Below, piece after piece: positions 9,933 through 17,603 of a stretch of DNA of 31,752 bases. How positions within the stretch are numbered: position 1 is the first letter of the stretch; each line of letters opens with the position of its first letter. The DNA is from Paracoccaceae bacterium (lineage in GTDB: Bacteria > Pseudomonadota > Alphaproteobacteria > Rhodobacterales > Rhodobacteraceae). A program made the translations under genes and the position numbers. Under the pieces are notes generated by a model that was given only the letters and a program-made list of their open reading frames with translations, had not been told where the DNA came from and did not search any database. Location: contig WTGT01000023.1 of the NCBI GenBank assembly GCA_011523445.1, forward strand, positions 1 to 31,752. The letters are read 5' to 3'.

Positions 9933-10958
9933 TTAAGCACTCCTCAATTTGTCCAGGTTTTCAGGTGTAGGTGGTGGCAGGTTATTCATGATAAACGTGG
10001 TCAGGTCAGGCAAACCGGCAGTTTCCAGATCGCTCATGAGGTAATTCCAAACCCGGGGGATATAATCCAGATACCAGGATTTTGAATCCCGAATGGACAA
10101 GCGGGCAAATACGCCCAGAATCCGCAGGTTTCTCTGGATACCTGAAATCGCTACCCCTTTCTTGACCACGGCAAGAGAATCGCCCGTAAGTTCGGAATAC
10201 CTGTACAAAAGATCCTCTTTCAAAGTGGTTGAAATATCCCTGCGGGCATCCTCCAGCAGGGAAACAAGATCATAGGAAGATTGGCCGATTGAACCATCCT
10301 GAAAATCAATCAATCCTACCCTTTCTTGATCAGACCGCTCTGGTAACCAGAAAAGGTTTTCGGCATGGTAATCCCGGTGAATGAACACTTGCCTCTCGTT
10401 CAAACCGGAAATGGCTTCAGCGACCAAATCCCTCAGTTGGTTTACTTTTCTTTCATTTACCTCAACTATCGAAATATACCGGGCATACCATGTTAGGGAT
10501 AGAGCCGACAATTCACCCTGGATTTGAGGGGTGTAAGTTGGGACATGTGGAGGAGGGGCCTTTTGTCTCAGTGTAACCAATATTTCCAGTGCAACCTGAT
10601 AGATTTCGTACTCCGATTCGGGTTGCTTGACGAGGAGGGAACTGAAAAGGTCATCACCCAAGTCTTCAATGATCAGAAATCCTCCCATTGTGTCTTTGGC
10701 CAGGATTTTGGGAGAACTGAAACCCTGTTCAATCAGGTACTCTGAAATACCGATAAAGGGATCGAGGGGTCCACAGGAACTGATGGGAGCATCCATCAGC
10801 ACTACCGTTTTACTACCGGAGGATAGTCGGAAATACTTTCTTGGGGAGGCATCCCCGGCCAGATTGGCAATTCCCCAATCGCTCCAACCTTTTTCCTCCA
10901 GAAAACGTCTTCTTTCCTGTGTTCGATTATTCAAGTGCCCTCGCGATTCTATGGGCAT
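9933..10958 (-). CDS. amgK: anomeric MurNAc/GlcNAc kinase AmgK-like phosphotransferase
   Basis: This is an aminoglycoside-phosphotransferase-fold kinase. AmgK phosphorylates MurNAc (and GlcNAc) at the anomeric position, feeding MurU in cell-wall recycling. The nucleotide loop region AGDASPRKYFRL is at 34-45, the catalytic loop HRDYHAEN at 194-201 and the metal-binding DFQDG at 218-222. The position between tsaE and murU supports AmgK over a drug-resistance enzyme. The start is uncertain. The ATG at 10958 overlaps the tsaE end by 32 bases with a weak ribosome site. A TTG eight codons further in is preceded by GAGGG and could be the true start. It is probably translated in series with tsaE and murU. 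Confidence 0.85.
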   Translation of the reverse strand: MPIESRGHLNNRTQERRRFLEEKGWSDWGIANLAGDASPRKYFRLSSGSKTVVLMDAPISSCGPLDPFIGISEYLIEQGFSSPKILAKDTMGGFLIIEDLGDDLFSSLLVKQPESEYEIYQVALEILVTLRQKAPPPHVPTYTPQIQGELSALSLTWYARYISIVEVNERKVNQLRDLVAEAISGLNERQVFIHRDYHAENLFWLPERSDQERVGLIDFQDGSIGQSSYDLVSLLEDARRDISTTLKEDLLYRYSELTGDSLAVVKKGVAISGIQRNLRILGVFARLSIRDSKSWYLDYIPRVWNYLMSDLETAGLPDLTTFIMNNLPPPTPENLDKLRSA

Positions 10959-11400
10959 ATTTTGAATCTTTGGTCGTAAAGGTCAAGCGTCTTCCGGATT
11001 TAAAGCTGGTTATTGGTTCAAAGGAGACTTCAATACGATTGTCGGGAGTAAATCGACCCAATTTCTCTCCCCATTCAATGATGCAGAGGGAAGTTTCAAA
11101 GGCTTCTTCCAAACCGAGTTCGATTATTTCAAGTTCCGATTCAATTCTGTAGAGGTCAACATGCCAGATTTCAAATTCTTCAGTTTCATAACTCTGTACA
11201 AGGGTAAAGGTTGGGGAAGGAATGTCTTCCTCCCTATCTGATTTGGCCAAAAGCGAGGAAATGATGGCCCTGGCAAATACTGATTTCCCAGCCCCTATGG
11301 GCCCATTTAACAGCAGTACCATCCCCGCTTCCAAATATGGTAAAAGCTTTATCGCGATTTCCTGCGTGTGCGATTCAGATTCAGATACAAGTGGTGTCAT
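10927..11400 (-). CDS. tsaE: tRNA threonylcarbamoyladenosine biosynthesis ATPase TsaE
   Basis: TsaE is the P-loop ATPase that works with TsaB and TsaD to place threonylcarbamoyl on A37 of ANN-decoding tRNAs. Walker A, GPIGAGKS, is at 33-40, with serine where many homologues have threonine. The family stretches SPTFTLVQSY, HVDLYRIES and IEWGEKLG follow in order. At 157 residues the length is normal. It heads the leftward block and overlaps amgK by 32 bases. Its partner tsaD is in the same window at 15350-16450 but in a separate leftward unit. I see no clear promoter in the 73 bases between it and the reductase gene upstream. Confidence 0.95.
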   Translation of the reverse strand: MTPLVSESESHTQEIAIKLLPYLEAGMVLLLNGPIGAGKSVFARAIISSLLAKSDREEDIPSPTFTLVQSYETEEFEIWHVDLYRIESELEIIELGLEEAFETSLCIIEWGEKLGRFTPDNRIEVSFEPITSFKSGRRLTFTTKDSKYAHRIARALE

Positions 11401-11473
11401 AAAGCCCTTGGATCATGCATGTCATTCCAAGTTATATTTTGGTATATCCCTGCCATTTTACTCTTGATGATTA

Positions 11474-12448
11474 TCACCCTCGACCATGTGGTGCATACCA
11501 GTCAATTTCTGGTGGGATGGGGACAACACGGGTTGGGTTGATGGTATCATGGCTTAGAAAGTAATGTCTACGGGCATGGTTCATATTGACTGTATCGTCT
11601 ATTCCCGGCCATTGAAAAAGATCACGAGAATAAGCCCATAAATTCGGATAATCAACAATTCGCTTGAGAGAACATTTGAAATGACCGACATAGATACTAT
11701 CAAACCGATACAGTGTTGGGAATAGTCTCCAATCCGCTTCAGTAGGTTGTTCTCCCATCAAAAAACGCTTGGTTGCTAGTTGCTCATCCAACCAATCCAA
11801 TGTTTCAAACAAGGGATGAACTGCATTCTCGTAGGCATCTTGTGTTGTAGCAAAACCGGCTTTGTAAACCCCGTTGTTGACCGTGCTGTAAATTCGTTCA
11901 TTAACCTTGTCAATTTCCTGATGATGGTGTTCCGGGTAATAGTCCCCCTCCTTGGCTCCAGTATCATCAAAAGCACTGTTCAACATCCGAATGATTTCCG
12001 AGGATTCATTGGACACGATTGTGTCTGTCTTCCTATCCCATAGTATTGGTACGGTTACACGTCCGGAATATTTTGGATCAGCCCTGATGTAGATTTGATG
12101 GGCAAATTCAAAGTCAAAGAGGTGATCACCAACAATTCCTTCATCATCAATTTGGAAGGTCCAGCCATTTTCAGCCATATACCAGTGGACAAATGATACG
12201 CCAATGTGATCTTCAAGCCCTTTCAACTTGCGATATATCAGGACCCGATGTACCCAAGGACAGGCATAGCTCGCATATAGGTGATAACGACCGGGTTCTG
12301 CCTTGAATCCTCCTTGACCGCTTGACCCTACGGATCCATCCTTCGTTATCCAGTTTCGGAATTGGGATATGCTTCGAACAAATTTGCCACCAGTAGATTT
12401 AGTGTCATACCACTGATCAAACCAAATCCCATCAACTAATCTTCCCAT
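11474..12448 (-). CDS. glutathionyl-hydroquinone reductase (Xi-class GST)
   Basis: This glutathione-transferase-family enzyme uses two glutathione molecules to reduce glutathionyl-hydroquinones back to hydroquinones, a clean-up step for quinone adducts. The catalytic cysteine sits in ACPWVHR (C63 from the ATG used here), followed by an FVHWYM stretch and later by DTIVSNESSEIIRMLN, both typical of the YqjG/PcpF/ECM4 group. The C-terminal helical GST domain with the GEQPTEADWRLFPTLYRFD stretch is complete. I start at the ATG at 12448, 324 residues, because AAGGA lies 7 bases before it; two TTG codons directly upstream are the alternative. It is divergent from ahcY. Family assignment is secure; the natural substrate is not known. 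Confidence 0.92.
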   Translation of the reverse strand: MGRLVDGIWFDQWYDTKSTGGKFVRSISQFRNWITKDGSVGSSGQGGFKAEPGRYHLYASYACPWVHRVLIYRKLKGLEDHIGVSFVHWYMAENGWTFQIDDEGIVGDHLFDFEFAHQIYIRADPKYSGRVTVPILWDRKTDTIVSNESSEIIRMLNSAFDDTGAKEGDYYPEHHHQEIDKVNERIYSTVNNGVYKAGFATTQDAYENAVHPLFETLDWLDEQLATKRFLMGEQPTEADWRLFPTLYRFDSIYVGHFKCSLKRIVDYPNLWAYSRDLFQWPGIDDTVNMNHARRHYFLSHDTINPTRVVPIPPEIDWYAPHGRG

Positions 12449-12718
12449 CAACAAATCCTTAAATTAAAATTATGCACAACCCAGAAAGCTTTCAGACAAG
12501 TGGAAAGAATTAAAAGTGGAATATCATATTATCAAGTCACTGTGGATACTGACCCTCCCTATTTTAACGAAAATCTTCAAGGACGATCCTGGCAAACCAG
12601 ACAAAGAAGTCTCGGGATAATTTTTAGGTCAAGAGTTACTCTTCCTTAGGTGGTTTCATTTTCAACTGCTTGGATTATATTTATCATTTCCAGTAGATAC
12701 CAAGTGGAGGTGACACCC
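12449..12718. promoter_or_regulatory. divergent intergenic region, reductase / ahcY
   Basis: These 270 bases hold no gene that I can support. They must carry promoters for both neighbours. For the leftward reductase, CATAAT (12474 to 12469 on the minus strand) is a plausible -10, but the -35 match is weak. A 10-base palindrome GAAAGCTTTC lies at 12484-12493. On the ahcY side there are a small hairpin, CTGG-CAAA-CCAG at 12589-12600, and the palindrome AAGAGTTACTCTT at 12631-12643. The ahcY ribosome binding site is GTGGAGGTGA at 12704-12713. I looked for SAH or SAM riboswitch cores and could not recognise one. Confidence 0.4.
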
Positions 12719-14113
12719 ATGAGCAGGCCCTATGTTGTAAAAGATTTATCCGAGGCCGAATTCGGCAGAAAGGAAATCATGATCGCCGAGACCGAAATGC
12801 CCGGCCTGATGGCATTACGAGAGGAATATAGCGGTCAGAAACCACTGGAAGGAGCTCGCATAGCCGGTTCACTCCACATGACAATCCAGACTGCGGTTTT
12901 GATTGAAACCCTTGTAGATCTGGGTGCAAAGGTCAGATGGGCTTCCTGCAATATCTTTTCCACTCAGGATCATGCGGCAGCAGCTATTGCCGCTCAGGAC
13001 ATACCGGTATTTGCAGTCAAGGGCGAAACACTGCCTGAATATTGGGATTACGCTGACATGATCTTCCACTTTGAGGAAGGTTGTGCCAACATGATTCTTG
13101 ATGATGGTGGAGATGCCACCCTTTACATCTTGCTTGGTGCAAGAGTTGAAGAGGGAGAAGAGGATCTAATCAAAAATCCCACTTCGGAGGAAGAAGAGGC
13201 CTTGTTTGAACGTATAGACATCAGGCGAAAAACCTCTCCAGGCTGGTTTGTCAAGCAAAGGTACATGATCAGGGGTGTGACCGAGGAAACAACCACGGGT
13301 GTCAATAGGTTGTACCAGATGCAGGAAAAGGGATTGCTGCCCTTCCCGGCCATCAACGTGAATGACAGTGTTACCAAGTCCAAATTCGACAACAAGTATG
13401 GTTGTCGGGAAAGCCTGGTTGACGGTATTAGACGAGCGACCGATACAATGCTCGCAGGCAAGGTTGCTGTGGTATGCGGATATGGCGATGTGGGCAAGGG
13501 GTCTGCGGCATCATTGCGGGGTGCTGGCGCAAGGGTCAAGGTTACCGAGATTGATCCGATTTGTGCCCTACAGGCAGCAATGGATGGTTTCGAAGTAGTT
13601 ACACTTCCGGAGGCCCTGCCAATCGCAGATATATTTATTACGGCAACTGGCAACAAGGATGTAATTACCATTGATCATATCCGGGACATGAAGGACATGG
13701 CTATAGTTGGGAATATTGGTCATTTTGACAACGAAATTCAGATTTCCTCCCTTCGAAACCATAAATGGACCAATATCAAGGAACAGGTTGACATGATTGA
13801 AATGCCGTCAGGCAAACGAATAATCCTCCTGTCCGAGGGAAGATTGTTGAATTTGGGTAACGCCACCGGCCATCCCAGTTTTGTCATGTCGGCAAGCTTT
13901 ACCAACCAGGTTCTTGCCCAGATCGAGTTGTTGAACAATGGCCAGAATTATGAAAACAGGGTATATACCCTTCCCAAGCACTTGGATGAAAAAGTTGCAA
14001 CCCTTCATCTGGAACGGTTGGGCGTAAGGTTGACTTCACTCAGCGATGAACAGGCTGATTATATCGGGGTTAACAAGGTGGGCCCATTCAAGGCCGAGCA
14101 TTACAGATATTAA
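12719..14113 (+). CDS. ahcY: adenosylhomocysteinase (S-adenosylhomocysteine hydrolase)
   Basis: AhcY reversibly splits S-adenosylhomocysteine into adenosine and homocysteine with bound NAD, relieving product inhibition of methyltransferases in the methyl cycle. The family landmarks are present: GSLHMTIQTAVLIETL near the N-terminus, NDSVTKSKFDNKYG with the active-site lysine, the NAD-binding GYGDVGKG, the stretch NIGHFDNEI, and the C-terminal tail KVGPFKAEHYRY. The frame stays open to 12650, but the ATG at 12719 has a strong GGAGGTGA site and gives the usual 464 residues with the canonical N-terminus. UbiE, made in this window, is one producer of the substrate. It is followed after 30 bases by the AlkD-like gene. 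Confidence 0.98.
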   Translation: MSRPYVVKDLSEAEFGRKEIMIAETEMPGLMALREEYSGQKPLEGARIAGSLHMTIQTAVLIETLVDLGAKVRWASCNIFSTQDHAAAAIAAQDIPVFAVKGETLPEYWDYADMIFHFEEGCANMILDDGGDATLYILLGARVEEGEEDLIKNPTSEEEEALFERIDIRRKTSPGWFVKQRYMIRGVTEETTTGVNRLYQMQEKGLLPFPAINVNDSVTKSKFDNKYGCRESLVDGIRRATDTMLAGKVAVVCGYGDVGKGSAASLRGAGARVKVTEIDPICALQAAMDGFEVVTLPEALPIADIFITATGNKDVITIDHIRDMKDMAIVGNIGHFDNEIQISSLRNHKWTNIKEQVDMIEMPSGKRIILLSEGRLLNLGNATGHPSFVMSASFTNQVLAQIELLNNGQNYENRVYTLPKHLDEKVATLHLERLGVRLTSLSDEQADYIGVNKVGPFKAEHYRY

Positions 14114-14143
14114 CGTCTGGGTTTACATATCGACCATAAGTGC

Positions 14144-14851
14144 ATGAGCGACTTCAACTCGACTTTCAGGGAGAAATTACTAACTCGGTTTTCAGAGACT
14201 GGTGATCCTGATACAGCCAAATATCAGCGATCCTACATGAAAACCGATATGCCCTTTTGGGGAGTGAAAACACCCCAAACCAGGAAAATTGTCTCATCCC
14301 TGATCAAGGAGTACCCGATGGAATCCCCAGAAGCATGGGTAAGCCTGATGGATTTCATTTGGACCAATGCTTCAAGGAGAGAAGAATGGTATGCCTCAAT
14401 TGAAATACTGACCCATGCCAAATTCAGGAAATGGATTCTTCCCGAGCATATGGATTTCATTGAAAAAATGGTTGTCGAGGGCGCTTGGTGGGAAATCATT
14501 GATCCGATTGCTACCCATGGCGTACACCAAATGCTGATCAATCAACCGGTTCAAACTTCCGTAATATTGAGAGATTGGGCACAGTCGACGAACATATGGA
14601 AAAGAAGAACGGCCATATTGACCCAACTTCTCAGCAAGGAGAAAATGGATTGGAACATGCAGTTGGAAATCATGGAGCATTCATTGGCCGAGAAGGAATT
14701 TTTCCTGCAAAAGGCCATAGGCTGGGTCCTGCGGCAATATTCACGGACAAATCCTCAAAGGGTAGAGAATTATGTATCTCAAAATGAACAACGTCTTTCC
14801 TCACTTGCGAAAAGAGAAGGGATGAAATGGATCTTGAAAAACAGATCTTGA
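14144..14851 (+). CDS. AlkD-like DNA alkylation repair protein (HEAT repeats)
   Basis: This is a 235-residue all-helical protein of the AlkC/AlkD DNA glycosylase superfamily, which removes alkylated purines without base flipping. Recognisable stretches are the N-terminal FWGVKTPQTRKIV, the WWEIIDPIATHGV region and the KRRTAILTQ helix, followed by the C-terminal FFLQKAIGWVLRQYS stretch, where W718-like positions cannot be assigned without an alignment. The family places aromatic and acidic residues of these helices around the lesion. The gene lies 30 bases after ahcY and its stop is 5 bases from the stop of the convergent EVE gene. The ribosome binding site is weak. Glycosylase activity is inferred from the family. 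Confidence 0.88.
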   Translation: MSDFNSTFREKLLTRFSETGDPDTAKYQRSYMKTDMPFWGVKTPQTRKIVSSLIKEYPMESPEAWVSLMDFIWTNASRREEWYASIEILTHAKFRKWILPEHMDFIEKMVVEGAWWEIIDPIATHGVHQMLINQPVQTSVILRDWAQSTNIWKRRTAILTQLLSKEKMDWNMQLEIMEHSLAEKEFFLQKAIGWVLRQYSRTNPQRVENYVSQNEQRLSSLAKREGMKWILKNRS

Positions 14852-14856
14852 AGATT

Positions 14857-15273
14857 TTATTCGATCCCGCCCATCCTGCAGATTTCCTCCCACTCATCCT
14901 TGGCAACGGGTTGAACCGATAGTCGCGTGTTATTGACCAATACCATATCAGTCAATTTGGGATTATTCTTGCAATCCTGAAGGGTAACCGGCTTGGGAAA
15001 GGATTGAACTGCCTTCACATCAACACATTCCCACCTTTCATCATCGGTGGTGCTGTCGGGGTGAGCCAGGGCAACGACTTCAACAATTCCCACGATTTCC
15101 TTTGTTGTTTGGGAATGGTAAAAAAATCCTAGATCACCCAACTGCATATTTCGCATGTTGTTTCTGGCCTGATAATTTCGAATCCCATCCCATTCCTCGC
15201 CAACGTCCCCCTTGGCAAGTTGTTCCTCCCAACTCCAAGTTGAAGGTTCTGATTTAAATAACCAATATGCCAT
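14857..15273 (-). CDS. EVE domain-containing protein
   Basis: This 138-residue single-domain protein belongs to the EVE (PUA-like) family, which includes human THYN1. These domains are thought to read modified bases in DNA or RNA. The signature start YWLFKSEPSTWSWEE, the GIRNYQARNNMR stretch and the FYHSQ segment are all present, and the rest has normal length. The start is supported by GAGGAG at a good distance. In other alphaproteobacteria this gene sits downstream of tsaD with gpsA and a YciI-like gene between; here it follows tsaD directly after 76 bases. The cellular target is unknown. Confidence 0.92.
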   Translation of the reverse strand: MAYWLFKSEPSTWSWEEQLAKGDVGEEWDGIRNYQARNNMRNMQLGDLGFFYHSQTTKEIVGIVEVVALAHPDSTTDDERWECVDVKAVQSFPKPVTLQDCKNNPKLTDMVLVNNTRLSVQPVAKDEWEEICRMGGIE

Positions 15274-15349
15274 TCAATACTCCTCAATCTTGTTAAAAAT
15301 TCCAATAAATCACACTATCAAATTCCAACGATGGTGAAAATGTCCCTTT

Positions 15350-16450
15350 CTACGATTTTGCTCCCCTCTTGCCTCCTCCGAGTATTGGAGAACTTGAAGT
15401 ATCCAAGGGCCATCTGGAACGTGCCTCCAGGTCAAACCCATCAAAGTTGCCGGTTCTGAATTTTTCAATCCCGACCCAGGCAATCATAGCTCCGTTATCA
15501 GTACAATATTCCAACGGAGGTGCGTAGAACTTTATTTCATTGACCCAGCAAACATCCTCGATATCCTTTCTGATCATCTGGTTTGCAGCGACACCACCGG
15601 AAATAGCAAACAGAGTGGGTTTTTGCCCGACAGTTTCTTCAAAAATCTTCAGGGCAACCTGAGACTTTTGGCTCAAAGACTCACTTACGGCCTTTTGGAA
15701 ACTGGCACAAAGGTCGGCCATTCGGGTTTTAGATATTGTTCCTTCTTCAGAGATTATCTTTTCCTTCTCCCTCAGAAGGGATGTTTTCAACCCGGAGAAA
15801 GATAAATTGCATCCCTGTTGGTTTTTTAGGGGTCTGGGAAAGGCATATTTCGTGGGATTGCCAGATATTGCCACCTTTTCAATAACAGGTCCTCCCGGTT
15901 GTGACAAACCAAGTTGTCGTGCGGTTTTATCAAAGGCCTCACCAGGTGCATCATCAATGGTTCCGCCAAGTCGAATGAAATCATCAGGACTCAGGACCGC
16001 TAGGAATTGACAGTGACCTCCCGATACTAGCAAGCACAAAAATGGGAAATCAACCTGATGGGTCAGCCGGACTGTCAGGGCATGGGCTGCAAGATGGTTT
16101 ACACCAACCATAGGCAACCCGCTTCCGGCGGCCAGCCCCTTGGCAAATGAGACACCTGAAATCACACCTCCGATGAGACCAGGACCTGCGGTTACGGCTA
16201 TGCAATCAAGATCCAACAAATTCAACTGTGCAGAATTCAGCGTTTCAATCGTACACCTATCAAGTCGGTCTGAATGGGCTCTGGCAGCAATTTCCGGTAC
16301 TATGCCACCATATTGCTCATGAAGCGTACCCTGGTTTTGAACCACCATTGAGAGTACTTCAGGATTTTCACCCTGGGTATGGCTCACAATCGCGGCAGAA
16401 GTATCATCACAACTGCTTTCAATTCCAAGGACCTTGATACTGGAACACAT
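15350..16450 (-). CDS. tsaD: tRNA N6-adenosine threonylcarbamoyltransferase TsaD
   Basis: TsaD transfers the threonylcarbamoyl group from threonylcarbamoyl-AMP to A37 of tRNA, working with TsaB and TsaE. The ASKHA-fold start LGIESSCDDTSAAIV is present, and the metal-binding HLAAH has H119 and H123. ATP-binding stretches LVSGGHC, GEAFDKTAR and ISGGVAANQ follow. At 366 residues it matches bacterial TsaD. It is divergent from hemD, and the tRNA-Thr gene at 20621, whose product decodes an ANN codon, is a substrate type. The ribosome binding site is weak. In related genomes hemC is the divergent neighbour; it is not here. Confidence 0.96.
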   Translation of the reverse strand: MCSSIKVLGIESSCDDTSAAIVSHTQGENPEVLSMVVQNQGTLHEQYGGIVPEIAARAHSDRLDRCTIETLNSAQLNLLDLDCIAVTAGPGLIGGVISGVSFAKGLAAGSGLPMVGVNHLAAHALTVRLTHQVDFPFLCLLVSGGHCQFLAVLSPDDFIRLGGTIDDAPGEAFDKTARQLGLSQPGGPVIEKVAISGNPTKYAFPRPLKNQQGCNLSFSGLKTSLLREKEKIISEEGTISKTRMADLCASFQKAVSESLSQKSQVALKIFEETVGQKPTLFAISGGVAANQMIRKDIEDVCWVNEIKFYAPPLEYCTDNGAMIAWVGIEKFRTGNFDGFDLEARSRWPLDTSSSPILGGGKRGAKS

Positions 16451-16595
16451 AATCCACTTAACGCTGGCTAAATTTGTTTGATTAAAATAATCGGAAAAAA
16501 TCCTATTATTATCTCAAATAATATGATTGAAGAAACCAAAACAGAAGTTAAAACAAAGCCGATTTCTTCTGCCTATGCAATAATTGGGTAGCGAT

Positions 16596-17309
16596 ATGTC
16601 TCAAATATTTCGTTCAATCCTTCTTACCAGACCCATTAAAGCATCGAAGAGAATTAAAGGCGAATTATTGGCCATCAACAATCAGTTGGATATCTGTATA
16701 TCCCCTTTAATAGAAATACAGTACCCAACCTTCGACTTCTGCCAACAGGAATATTCGGGATATGTCTTTACTTCCGAAAATGCTATTCTTTCGCTCTTGT
16801 CCAAGGGCGTGAACTTGGGAAGAGTCAACGTATATTGCGTCGGCAATCAAACCCGAAAACTGGCAATCAATGCAGGATATAATGTTATCCAAACTTTCAA
16901 TCGAGTTGAGGAAATGGTTATCGGTCTGGATAAGTCCGAATTCACTGACAAGTTGTTTTATTTTCGTGGAGAGCATGTTTCCCAGGATTTGAAATTAGTT
17001 CTGGGGAACAAGGGAATAGAAGTCGAGGAATTGATTGTATATAACCAGCGGGAATGCCCACTGGCAAAGGAAGCACTTACGTTATTGTCCGAAAAGCCAT
17101 GCTTAATCCCATTGTATTCCGCCAGAACGGCCAGGTTGTTTTCAAATGAGATCAAGGAAATCCCTGCAAAAGGGCATTTAATCTTCTGCATGAGTGAAAA
17201 TATAAAACAGGGGATTACACTGGATTGGGAAACCAGGGTTGCTGCGGATGGCTTCAATTCAAAGGTCCTAGTCCAGCACTCTCAAATGAATTTTCACAAT
17301 GGTAGGTGA
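16596..17309 (+). CDS. hemD: uroporphyrinogen-III synthase
   Basis: HemD closes and inverts ring D of hydroxymethylbilane to give uroporphyrinogen III, the branch point to heme, siroheme and cobalamin. The protein is a divergent family and the call rests on the N-terminal ILLTRP, the FTSENAI stretch, YCVGNQTRKLAINAGYNV, the VYNQREC segment at the domain linker and YSARTARLF. Length is 237 residues from the ATG at 16596. A TTG four codons earlier is an alternative, since a GGGTAG lies between the two. The order hemD / Mic60-like / hemY is a known alphaproteobacterial cluster and supports the call. hemC, which makes its substrate, is not in the window. Confidence 0.88.
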   Translation: MSQIFRSILLTRPIKASKRIKGELLAINNQLDICISPLIEIQYPTFDFCQQEYSGYVFTSENAILSLLSKGVNLGRVNVYCVGNQTRKLAINAGYNVIQTFNRVEEMVIGLDKSEFTDKLFYFRGEHVSQDLKLVLGNKGIEVEELIVYNQRECPLAKEALTLLSEKPCLIPLYSARTARLFSNEIKEIPAKGHLIFCMSENIKQGITLDWETRVAADGFNSKVLVQHSQMNFHNGR

Positions 17310-17603
17310 GGGTAATCGGTCGAAATTTTCCCGACAAGATTTTTTCAATGAAGATTGATTTACAGGCTGATACTAGCGAAATGGTTAAGGGTGTTTATAG
17401 CCTTGTGAATCATTTTTGCTAAAATTTCCTCGGTTTTTCCCCTATGTTCAATGATATGAAAGTCCGTATTCACTGATTTCAGTTTTTGTTTGCCGGTGCT
17501 TTGGACTTTGGATTTTCTTGTGTATAATCCACCTGATTGATTCAGGGCAGAATTGCGGATAAGCCAACGAAAAACACCCTAATGGTGCCAACAGGAAAGA
17601 GCT
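17310..17603 (+). promoter_or_regulatory. hemD / Mic60-like intergenic region with candidate sigma70 promoter
   Basis: These 294 bases contain a candidate promoter with TTGGAC at 17501-17506, a 16-base spacer and a consensus TATAAT at 17523-17528. Transcription would start near 17535, about 70 bases before the Mic60-like ATG. A tandem CTTTGGA repeat covers the -35 region. A 24-codon open frame from 17348 has no ribosome binding site and no recognisable content, so I do not call it. A weak GTCG/CGAC stem followed by six T at 17336-17341 might terminate hemD transcripts. Confidence 0.5.

Noticed and set aside
12541..12718. SAH or SAM riboswitch before ahcY
   Set aside because: The conserved cores of the SAH and SAM classes I know are not recognisable. 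Only short hairpins are present.
17348..17422. 24-codon open frame between hemD and the Mic60-like gene
   Set aside because: There is no ribosome binding site and no recognisable content, and it lies upstream of a strong promoter candidate.
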